A DNA stretch of 51,301 nt, taken from positions 1 to 51,301 of the forward strand of contig NZ_JAACFU010000029.1 of assembly GCF_029051725.1 (NCBI RefSeq), in the 5' to 3' direction. The notes beneath the pieces were generated by a model. That model did no database searches. It saw nothing but the letters and a program-made list of their open reading frames with translations, and was not told the origin of the DNA. This DNA comes from Bradyrhizobium sp. CSS354. GTDB lineage: Bacteria; Pseudomonadota; Alphaproteobacteria; Rhizobiales; Xanthobacteraceae. Both the position numbers and the translations under genes were made by a program. Below, one piece after another: positions 27,755 to 34,993 of the stretch (the first letter of the stretch is position 1; every line of letters starts with the position of its first letter).

Positions 27755-28180
27755 CTCGCGTCATTCCTGTCAGTGCCAAAGACCAGCCAAGCACGCGCAC
27801 ACTGTTTGAGTAGCGCGATAGCGTCTTTGGGTTTGAGGGATTGGCCGGGGGTGTGCCCCCGAATTGCGCGCAATTTGCGGCGCCGCACCAAACAAACCCT
27901 TAACCGGATATCGCCTCCCCCGCAATAGATCGCCGAAAATTTGAGCTAAGCCACTGGAAACATGAGTTAATTTTCACTGCCCAATGTGTGATTTTTTTGC
28001 GTCCCCGTAGCCTTCCGGAGCCTGATTATGCAGGCTTCGTGCCGGCTTTTTCTGTGACCATCATCACATTTGTATTTCCTGCGAATCCGGGTAGCTTTTT
28101 CAACGACTTGCAGGGGGTGGCGCGCGGCTGGGAGCGTGCCGGCCGGCGCCCTCGGCCAAATTCCCGCGACCAGGTATTTC
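27755..28180. other. 426-bp divergent intergenic region with several dyads
   Basis: No coding frame is convincing here. It contains a GC hairpin CGGGGG-TGTG-CCCCCG (27846-27861), immediately followed by the perfect palindrome AATTGCGCGCAATT (27862-27875). After it comes an AT-rich stretch (about 27950-28000) that is a plausible promoter zone, then a terminator-like hairpin at 28015-28051. The region separates the pseudo-caspase (leftward) from the DxDTTA protein (rightward), so both promoters must lie here. Confidence 0.5.
28015..28051 (+). terminator. Terminator-like hairpin in a leader region
   Basis: AGCCTG (28019-28024) pairs with CAGGCT (28031-28036), with flanking CCGG at 28015-28018 and 28042-28045, followed by CTTTTTC. 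It lies 130 bp upstream of the DxDTTA protein start, within the presumed leader, so it could be an attenuator or the end of a small RNA. The T tract is short and the stem has a bulge. Confidence 0.3.
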
Positions 28181-29908
28181 ATGAGCTTTCAATATTTTGC
28201 CGGCGCCGCCTGCCGGGCGCTGACGGCGCGGAAGGACGGCCCCTCGCTTTACGACGTTTGCGATCCCGTATTGGCCGTTGCGGCCAGCGGCGATCCGCAT
28301 CTGGCCAAGTTCTACAAGACCGCGCTCGGCAATCCCGCATTGCGGGTGCTGCTCCGCCGGGCCGGACTGCCCGAGCTGCGCGACGAAGGCAAACTGGCCC
28401 GGCTGCGCCAGGCGCTGGTGCGCGCCCGCGACGAGACCGAGCCCGATTGGGCGGCGGTCGGCCAGCCTGTCGCCGATCTCGTCGACAGCATCGCGCTGGA
28501 TCATCCCAAGCCGCCGCCGGCCATGTTCACCGGCGCCACGCCGCAACAATCGCAGATCGACGGTGTGATCCGCGACTGCGCGCAGCATCTGCTGGGCTCG
28601 TACCGCAAAAATGGTTTTCTCCCGACCTACGCCGCGTTCAACCTGATCGGCGATCCCGATTTCCGCGGGCGCGAGCTGACCATGGCGCTCACGGGTCTCA
28701 ACGCGCGCGGCTACAAGAACTCCTCGCTGCTGTTCAACCTCGCCCGTGTTTTCATCGCGCGAACGCCGGCGCGCGCCGTCGTCAATCCGCCCTGGCGAGG
28801 GGTTGCCGAACCGATGTGGGAGCCGGTGCAGATCCGCCACCGCTCGGCCTATTACGACGCGTTCTTCATCGAGGCGCTGTTAAGCTACGTCGACACAGGG
28901 CTGGCCTCGCTCGCCGACAAGATGGCGGCGGAGCGCGCGGTTGCCGACATGGTCGATTTCTGCGTCAACATCAGCCGCGAAGAGGTCGAGGGCATCGACG
29001 GGGCGCGATTCAACGTCATCACCGCGCTCGCGCCCGCACCGCATCCGCGCTTCTCGCGCTACTTCGCCCAGATCAAGCAGGACCTCGGTTTCGGCGTCTA
29101 CGTGCCGGATTGCGACACCACGGCGTGCTCGATCTCCGCCGCGACGCAGGCCGGCTGCACCGATCCGATCCTCGACCAGCCGCTGCTGGATTTCTATGCG
29201 GGCTATCAGGTGCGGGCCGGCGTCAACGAGCCGCGCGTGACCGTGCCGATCAACGACAATATCGACTACGAGGGCGGGGTTGCGACCTGGATCGACAACC
29301 TCAAGGGCGAGCGGCCCTATGGCAACGATCTCGATCCGACGCTCAATCTCGACATTCTCGAGGTCAGCTTCCGCAACCTCGCGCGCTGGAAAGTATTGGA
29401 GACACCGGCGCGGCTCGCCACCGTTCATCGCATCATCGGCTTCCAGAAGCGGCTGGCGGCGAGCGGCGCCTTCGCCAATCCGCGCTCGCACATCTATTAT
29501 CTGCCGGAGCTCTACAGCGCCTATTTCGGCCGCTGCTACGCCGCCTTCCTGGCGCTGCCGCTGGCGGCGCAGGCGATCATCGACCCCGACGGCGATTTCG
29601 ATTTCATCCGCCACCGCGTGCTCTCCTACGTCAAGGGCGAGCTGATGGCCGCCGAGATGAACGTGTTCGACGCAGCGCTCGCCCTGATCGCGCTCGGCCA
29701 TCTCGGCGCCGACCCGCGCGCCTTTGCGCCGGCGCTGAACGTGATCGTCACGAGCCTCGGCGAAGGCGGCCGCCGCGGCCCGTTCCGCGCCTATGAATGG
29801 AACAAGATGAAGACGCCGACGCGGATTTTGGTCGGCGGTCCGGAGGTCACATCGGCGTTCGTGCTGATGGGGCTGGCGGTGGCCAAGCGGGCGATGACGC
29901 GGGGATAG
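28181..29908 (+). CDS. Unknown protein with class II terpene cyclase-like DxDTTA motif
   Basis: The 575-residue product (start at ATG 28181; the frame also continues upstream to 28070 without a better start) has no signal peptide or membrane segment and appears all-helical. D310-C-D312-T-T-A315 sits in VPDCDTTACSISAATQAG. A DxD(D/T)TA motif followed by a helix is the general-acid motif of class II terpene cyclases, and the DxDTTA form is known from tuberculosinyl-type cyclases. Further features are WKVLETPARLATVHRIIGFQ and a conserved-looking end, YEWNKMKTPTRILVGGPEV. No DDxxD motif of class I synthases was seen. An alpha/alpha-barrel prenyl-cyclase-like fold is inferred; the rest of the sequence is not recognised. 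It could equally be an unrelated helical protein with a chance motif. Confidence 0.75.
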   Translation: MSFQYFAGAACRALTARKDGPSLYDVCDPVLAVAASGDPHLAKFYKTALGNPALRVLLRRAGLPELRDEGKLARLRQALVRARDETEPDWAAVGQPVADLVDSIALDHPKPPPAMFTGATPQQSQIDGVIRDCAQHLLGSYRKNGFLPTYAAFNLIGDPDFRGRELTMALTGLNARGYKNSSLLFNLARVFIARTPARAVVNPPWRGVAEPMWEPVQIRHRSAYYDAFFIEALLSYVDTGLASLADKMAAERAVADMVDFCVNISREEVEGIDGARFNVITALAPAPHPRFSRYFAQIKQDLGFGVYVPDCDTTACSISAATQAGCTDPILDQPLLDFYAGYQVRAGVNEPRVTVPINDNIDYEGGVATWIDNLKGERPYGNDLDPTLNLDILEVSFRNLARWKVLETPARLATVHRIIGFQKRLAASGAFANPRSHIYYLPELYSAYFGRCYAAFLALPLAAQAIIDPDGDFDFIRHRVLSYVKGELMAAEMNVFDAALALIALGHLGADPRAFAPALNVIVTSLGEGGRRGPFRAYEWNKMKTPTRILVGGPEVTSAFVLMGLAVAKRAMTRG

Positions 29909-29913
29909 GTTTG

Positions 29914-30001
29914 GTAGGGTGGGTTAGCGAAGCGTAACCCACCACTTCTGCCGCCGTGGAGACGAAAGAGGTGGGTTACGCCTTCGGCTAACCCACCCTA
30001 C
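29914..30001. repeat. Intergenic palindromic repeat, GTAGGGTGGG type, copy 2
   Basis: GTAGGGTGGGTTAGC at 29914 is the inverted copy of GCTAACCCACCCTAC ending at 30001; inner arms CGTAACCCACC and GGTGGGTTACG also pair. It begins six bases after the stop of the DxDTTA gene. The outer arms share GTAGGGTGGG with the copy at 26798-26890, while the inner sequence differs. Confidence 0.8.
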
Positions 30002-30121
30002 AAAAACTTCGCCCGATGACGGGAAGTTGAAAGCCCAAGTGCCAGGCTTATGCTGGCCGGGCGAACAAAAGCCGACCACAATTGCGGGGTCTATCGCAAT
30101 TTCCATCACACGCGGACCGGC

Positions 30122-30862
30122 ATGTTGCGAAAATTCCTGATTGCGCTGTCATTGCTTGGCTTCTCCTTGCCCGGCTTGCCGTCGCCGGCTGAGGCCGCCG
30201 ACATCACCGGCACCGCAAAGGTTCGCGCCGGCGACGCGGTGGTGATCGGCAACACGCGGATCAGGCTCGGCGGCATCGACGCGCCCGCGGTCGACCAGCT
30301 CTGCCTCAACAACAAGGGCGAGCGCTGGACCTGCGGCATCGCGGCCCGCGACGAGCTCGCCAAATACGCCGACGGCAAGAGCTGGGCCTGCCATGCGAGG
30401 TCGATCGACCGGCGCGGCCGCACCGTGGCGCGCTGCGATGTCGGCGGCGAGGACATCCAGAAATGGCTGGTGCACACAGGCTGGGCGCTGGCCTACACCC
30501 GCATGTCGCACGACTATGAGGCGGACGAGAAGGCCGCACGGGAGGCCAAAGCCGGGATGTGGCAGGGCGCCTTCATCGCGCCCTGGGACTGGCGCGTGCG
30601 CAACAAGAAGACCACCATCCTCGGCGCCACCAAGCCGCCCGACGGCGCGCATGCGATCCTGCTCGCTTCGGCCTCGGGCCCGGTCGCGCCCTCGCCGGAC
30701 TGCACCATCAAGGGCAATGTCAACACCGCCGGCGAGTGCATCTATCACCAGCCGACCAGCCGTTGGTACACCCAGATCAAGATGAAGATCAGCAAGGGCA
30801 CGCGCTGGTTCTGCTCGGTGGAGGAAGCCGAAGCTGCGGGCTGCCGCGAGACTAAGAGATAG
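30122..30862 (+). CDS. Exported thermonuclease-family protein with sunset-type C-terminus
   Basis: The 246-residue product has a signal peptide (FLIALSLLGFSLPGLPSPAEA), then a staphylococcal-nuclease fold: GDAVVIGNTRIRLGGIDAPA at about 37-56 and SIDRRGRTVARCDVGGEDIQ at about 105-125, ending AREAKAGMWQGAF. The two catalytic Arg are present. The catalytic Glu, usual in the motif GIDAPE, is Ala here (GIDAPAVDQ), so activity may be lost or altered. The C-terminal 50 residues (CTIKGNVNTAGECIYHQP and GTRWFCSVEEAEAAGCR) resemble the sunset domain found after such nucleases. The start at 30122 gives the signal peptide; an upstream in-frame start at 30050 is disfavoured. Confidence 0.88.
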   Translation: MLRKFLIALSLLGFSLPGLPSPAEAADITGTAKVRAGDAVVIGNTRIRLGGIDAPAVDQLCLNNKGERWTCGIAARDELAKYADGKSWACHARSIDRRGRTVARCDVGGEDIQKWLVHTGWALAYTRMSHDYEADEKAAREAKAGMWQGAFIAPWDWRVRNKKTTILGATKPPDGAHAILLASASGPVAPSPDCTIKGNVNTAGECIYHQPTSRWYTQIKMKISKGTRWFCSVEEAEAAGCRETKR

Positions 30863-30970
30863 CCCACGTCAGACCTGCGTTTTCCGGCCTTTTCTTGCAC
30901 CGCAGCGCCGCGTAAAAGTGTAAATCAGCGACCCACCGATCCTGTTCTCAGGCAATAAGGACCAACAGCA

Positions 30971-32158
30971 ATGACCGTTCGCGCGGGCCGGGAATTTCTG
31001 GCCATCCCCGGGCCCACCAATATGCCCGACGAGGTGCTGCGGGCGATGCATCGTCCGGCGATCGACATCTACTCCAAACAGATGACCGATCTGACCGAGA
31101 GCCTGCTTAGTGACATCTCGAAACTGTTTGCGACCAAGGGCAAGTCCTACATCTACATCGCCAACGGGCACGGCGCCTGGGAAGCGGCGCTGAGCAACGT
31201 GCTGTCGCGCGGCGATAAGGTGCTGGTGCTCGAGAGCGGCCGTTTCGCGATCGGCTGGGGCAATGCGGCTTCCCTGATGGGTGCCGAGGTCGAGGTGCTC
31301 AAGGGCGACTGGCGCCGCGCGGTACGGCCGCACGAGGTCGAGGAGCGCCTGCGCCGCGACAAGGAGCATACGATCAAGGCCGTCGTCGTCGTCCAGGTCG
31401 ACACCGCGTCTGGCGTGCAGAACGACATCGAGGCGATCGGCAAGGCGATCAAGGCGAGCGGCCACCCGGCGCTGTACATGGTCGACACTGTCGCCTCGCT
31501 CGGCTGCATGCCGTTCGAGATGGACAAATGGGGCATCGACGTTGCGATGTCGGGCTCGCAAAAGGGCCTGATGACGCCGCCCGGCCTCGGCTTCGTCGCG
31601 GCCAATGCGCGCGCGCTCGAGGTGCAGAAGACCGCCAACATGAGCACGCCCTATTGGAGCTGGAGCGAGCGCGAAGGCAGCGAGCATTATCGCAAATATG
31701 CCGGCACCGCGCCGGTACATCTGCTGTTCGCGCTGCGCCAGGCGATCGACTTGTTGCACGAGGAAGGACTGGAGAACGCCTTCCGCCGTCACAGCCTGCT
31801 CGGCGAAGCCGCGCGCCGCGCGGTCGGCGCGTGGTCCGAAGGCCAGGTGCTCGGCTTCAACGTCGCGGAAGCCAGCGAACGCTCCAACACCGTGACCACG
31901 GTGACCATGAGCAACGGCCACGATCCGGCAATCCTGCAACGCTATTGCAAGGAGAAGTGCGGCGTCGTGCTCGGCACCGGCATCGGCGATCTCTCGGGAC
32001 AAGCCTTCCGCATCGCCCATATGGGCCACGTCAACGCCCCGATGCTGCTCGGCACGTTGGGGGTGATCGAGGTCGGGCTGAATGCGCTGAAGATCCCGCA
32101 CGGCAAAGGCGGGCTCGAAGCGGCGATCGCGTATCTCGGCGAAGAGGTGGCGGCGTAA
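30971..32158 (+). CDS. Class V aminotransferase, serine/alanine-glyoxylate type
   Basis: The 395-residue PLP enzyme starts FLAIPGPTNMPDEVLRAMHR, typical of the serine-glyoxylate/alanine-glyoxylate subfamily. The PLP lysine is K198 in AMSGSQKGLMTPPGLGFVAA; VVQVDTASGVQNDIEAI and MVDTVASLGCMPFEMDKWGI are also family-like. It transfers an amino group between serine or alanine and glyoxylate (or a related pair), feeding one-carbon or photorespiratory-type glyoxylate metabolism in the cytoplasm. ATAAGGAC precedes the ATG. It stands alone; a 135-bp inverted-repeat element begins six bases after the stop. Confidence 0.92.
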   Translation: MTVRAGREFLAIPGPTNMPDEVLRAMHRPAIDIYSKQMTDLTESLLSDISKLFATKGKSYIYIANGHGAWEAALSNVLSRGDKVLVLESGRFAIGWGNAASLMGAEVEVLKGDWRRAVRPHEVEERLRRDKEHTIKAVVVVQVDTASGVQNDIEAIGKAIKASGHPALYMVDTVASLGCMPFEMDKWGIDVAMSGSQKGLMTPPGLGFVAANARALEVQKTANMSTPYWSWSEREGSEHYRKYAGTAPVHLLFALRQAIDLLHEEGLENAFRRHSLLGEAARRAVGAWSEGQVLGFNVAEASERSNTVTTVTMSNGHDPAILQRYCKEKCGVVLGTGIGDLSGQAFRIAHMGHVNAPMLLGTLGVIEVGLNALKIPHGKGGLEAAIAYLGEEVAA

Positions 32159-32163
32159 ACCTG

Positions 32164-32298
32164 TCGTCCCGGCGAAGGCCGGGACCCATACCGCGTGATC
32201 TATCGACAGAGCGCGGTCGCAGTACCGAGGACCGTTTCACTCCGAGTCTTCGCCAAACTCCTCCCTGGGGTTATGGGTCCCGGCCTTCGCCGGGACGA
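32164..32298. repeat. 135-bp element with perfect 25-bp terminal inverted repeats, copy 1
   Basis: The left arm 32164-32188 (starting TCGTCCCGGCGAAGGCC) is the exact inverted copy of the right arm 32274-32298. The interior contains CCGCGTGATCTAT, CAGTACCG and TCTTCGCCAAACTCCTCCCT, all shared with the copy at 37116-37255. It overlaps the 3' end of the SGNH-like gene (stop 32271-32273), supplying the last residues PGRPGEGRDP. The structure resembles a non-autonomous mobile element or large REP unit. Confidence 0.85.
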
Positions 32299-33407
32299 CC
32301 CGGTTGCTTTAGCCGATACGCTTCAACCTGCGCCTTCAACTCATCCAGCGACGCAAGTGGCGCCTTCGGATCGACCCGATATTCCCCGTGCGCCAGCCAC
32401 GACAGCACCTTCGCATCGACGATCGGCGAATGGTGGATGACGTCGCCGTAGTTGTCGAGGTCGTGCGTCACGTCCTTGATCGCCCGGAAATCGTACAGGC
32501 GCACATTGGGAAGCTGGGTCAGGCGCTGCGCCATGACGGCGGTGATGTCGGTGACGATCTTCAGCGTCGCAGGCGAAGCATCGCGCATCGCGACGAATTG
32601 CAGGATCGAATAGGGCGGGAAGTAGATGTCGAAGGTCACGTCCGGATGGCGCGCGATCAGGCCGACGGCGTCATGCTCGAAATGCCGCACCATGGCGTCG
32701 TAACGATAGCCTTCGCCGAGAAATCGGCTGCGTACGGGATCGGTGATATAGGCGAAGGCCGCGAGCGTCCTTTTCGCATTATAGGCGCGCGCGACGTCGA
32801 CATCCCGCGGCAGCGCATAGATGTCGTCGACGTCTTCAAGCGCAAACTTGATTGGCAGAAAAGGCGCCGCCCGGGTCAGCGGCTGCCGCAACGGCGGAAC
32901 CGACCGGAGCAATGCGAACAGGGATTCCTTCGCCATGGCCGCACTGAACAGATACGACGCGATGCCTTTTGCCGTCCCGCGATAGAGATCGGCAGAGAGA
33001 TAGGGATCCGTCTCGATGTCGGCCGCATCGACAAAGATGAAATCGTCCATCTGCCAGATCACGCGCTTTGCGCCGCGGTCGATTGCCTGCTCCAGCACAA
33101 AGCCCTGCTGGCGCGAATTGGAGCCGGTCATCGCCAACTTCAGCGAGTGCACGCCAAGCGCATGGTCGATGTCGCTCTGACGGAAATGGATCGCGAGCGA
33201 GGTACCCATGAAGGCCGCGTCGAACGACTGGCTGCGGATCAGCCCTGCATTCTGCACGCGCGTGTCATCGGAATAGAACGGCGCGATGAGACGCGAGGGC
33301 CGGAACAGCTGCAGGGGATCGATGACATAGGTGAGCGCCGCCGCCCCGAGCACGCACGCGATGCTCGCGAAGAGAAGACGCCCTGGATGTGTGAACGCGC
33401 CCCGCAT
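32271..33407 (-). CDS. SGNH-like membrane-anchored partner of the MBOAT acyltransferase
   Basis: The 378-residue product has one N-terminal membrane helix (LLFASIACVLGAAALTYVI) and a periplasmic domain. AAFMGTSLAIHF (Ser70) is placed like the GDS/GTS nucleophile motif of AlgJ/AlgX/PatB-type O-acetyltransferases. DNYGDVIHHSPIVDAK near residue 330 resembles their Asp-x-x-His motif. It would transfer acyl groups exported by the MBOAT protein to a surface polysaccharide. Its ATG overlaps the MBOAT stop by one base (TGATG). The last ten residues are encoded by the intergenic repeat at 32164-32298, so the original end has probably been replaced. Function assignment is by motif and neighbour. Confidence 0.8.
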   Translation of the reverse strand: MRGAFTHPGRLLFASIACVLGAAALTYVIDPLQLFRPSRLIAPFYSDDTRVQNAGLIRSQSFDAAFMGTSLAIHFRQSDIDHALGVHSLKLAMTGSNSRQQGFVLEQAIDRGAKRVIWQMDDFIFVDAADIETDPYLSADLYRGTAKGIASYLFSAAMAKESLFALLRSVPPLRQPLTRAAPFLPIKFALEDVDDIYALPRDVDVARAYNAKRTLAAFAYITDPVRSRFLGEGYRYDAMVRHFEHDAVGLIARHPDVTFDIYFPPYSILQFVAMRDASPATLKIVTDITAVMAQRLTQLPNVRLYDFRAIKDVTHDLDNYGDVIHHSPIVDAKVLSWLAHGEYRVDPKAPLASLDELKAQVEAYRLKQPGRPGEGRDP

Positions 33408-34843
33408 CAGAACCGGAAATAGATGAATTCGCTGTGGCTCTGGATGCCCAAGATCCCGAGCGCCAGCACCAGCGACGCGCCATACAGGACCAGCGGCCGC
33501 ATCCGTCCGGCCATCAGGCCCTCGCCGACCCTGCGATTGGCGTGGTCGTACCCCATGAGTCCTTGCGTGTTCGGCGCCAGCCACACCAGCGCCGCATAAA
33601 TTGCGACCATCACCGACGCCGCGATCTCCTCGCGCCCGAAGACGATGTTCGAGGGATCGGCCATCGCATTCAGAATCCGCATGGCCCAATCGACCCGTTC
33701 GGCACGGAAGAATACCCAGGCCACAACGACGGCGAGAAATGTCAGCGCGGCCCCGGCGACCCGAGTTGGGCGCGCGAGCAACTTCGGAACACTCGGCACC
33801 AGCGCGTTGAAGGCGTGATTGATGCAGAGATAGGCACCATGCAGCGCGCCCCAAATGACAAAAGTCCAGGCCGCGCCGTGCCAGAGCCCGCCGAGCAGCA
33901 TCGTGAGCATCAGATTGACATAACGGAGCACGCGGCCGCGCCTGTTGCCCCCGAGCGGGATGTAGAGATAGTCGCGCAGGAAGTGCGACAGCGTCATGTG
34001 CCAGCGCCGCCAGAATTCGACGATGCTGGTGGCCTTGTAGGGCGAGTTGAAATTGACCGGCAGGAAGATGCCGAACATCAGCGATATTCCGATCGCCATG
34101 TCCGAATAGCCGGAGAAGTCGAAATAGAGCTGGAAGGTGTAGGCGAGCGCGCCAAGCCAGGCCTGATCAAAACTCGGCGCGCGCGCATCGAAGGCGAGCG
34201 CGACCAGCGGCTGGATGCCGTCGGCAAGGCACGTCTTCTTGAAGAGGCCGATTGCGAAGATGATGAGGCCGCACAGGATCAGATGCCCGTGCGGATGCTT
34301 GGTTTCCTCCCGTTCGAATTGCGGGATCATGTCCTTGTGGTGAAGGATCGGCCCCGCGATCAGATGCGGAAAGTATGTCACGAACAGCGCGTAATGCGGC
34401 AGTGCGTAGGCCGCGACCTGCCCGCGCCATGCGTCAACCAGGAACGCGATCTGGGTGAATGTGTAGAAGGAGATGCCGACCGGCAGCAGGATGTGGACCG
34501 CAAAGTGCGTGCCGGCCAGCGCGTTGATGTTCTCGGTGACGAAGCCGGCATATTTGAAGATGCCAAGCACGAGGAGGTCGCCGGCGACGCCGACGGCAAG
34601 TGCCACCTTTCGTTGCGACGGAGCAAGGTTCGCCACGATCAGGAGGTGGCCGATGCCATAGTTGAAGGCGATCGATATCAGCAACAGGGCGACGAACTGC
34701 CAGTTGCCGATGGCATAGAAGGTGAGCGAGGCCACCGCCAGCCAGATCACCGGGGCCAGATTGCTGCGCCGCCCGAGCCAGAAATAGCCAGCCAGCGCGG
34801 CAGGCAGGAACAGCAGGATGAACGGGTAGGAATTGAACAGCAT
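33407..34843 (-). CDS. MBOAT-family membrane O-acyltransferase (AlgI-like)
   Basis: The 478-residue polytopic protein starts MLFNSYPFILLFLPAALAGY, the usual N-terminus of AlgI/DltB-type proteins. It has the signature LQLYFDFSGYSDMAIGISLM, the conserved FWRRWHMTLSHFLRDYLYIP followed by LGGNRRG, and the catalytic His in MLLGGLWHGAAWTFVIWGAL. About eleven transmembrane segments are apparent. It moves an acyl (usually acetyl) group across the inner membrane for modification of an exopolysaccharide or cell-wall polymer. It is first in a two-gene operon with the SGNH-like partner. No polymerase genes are nearby, so the acceptor is unknown. Confidence 0.95.
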   Translation of the reverse strand: MLFNSYPFILLFLPAALAGYFWLGRRSNLAPVIWLAVASLTFYAIGNWQFVALLLISIAFNYGIGHLLIVANLAPSQRKVALAVGVAGDLLVLGIFKYAGFVTENINALAGTHFAVHILLPVGISFYTFTQIAFLVDAWRGQVAAYALPHYALFVTYFPHLIAGPILHHKDMIPQFEREETKHPHGHLILCGLIIFAIGLFKKTCLADGIQPLVALAFDARAPSFDQAWLGALAYTFQLYFDFSGYSDMAIGISLMFGIFLPVNFNSPYKATSIVEFWRRWHMTLSHFLRDYLYIPLGGNRRGRVLRYVNLMLTMLLGGLWHGAAWTFVIWGALHGAYLCINHAFNALVPSVPKLLARPTRVAGAALTFLAVVVAWVFFRAERVDWAMRILNAMADPSNIVFGREEIAASVMVAIYAALVWLAPNTQGLMGYDHANRRVGEGLMAGRMRPLVLYGASLVLALGILGIQSHSEFIYFRF

Positions 34844-34993
34844 CAGGCTGGACCGGCGGCGGGGATAGGGAGCCTAAAGCATAGAAGGGGCCGATCAACA
34901 ACCCGGCGACTTGGCGCGGTCCTTGGCGCTGTAGCGCTGGCAATTCGCGGAATCGGGACGATATAAGGCAGGACGCATCTGAATGAGGATCGA

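Noticed and set aside
27846..27861. GC hairpin as a terminator
   Set aside because: No T run follows on either strand, and it lies in a divergent region where no transcript should end.
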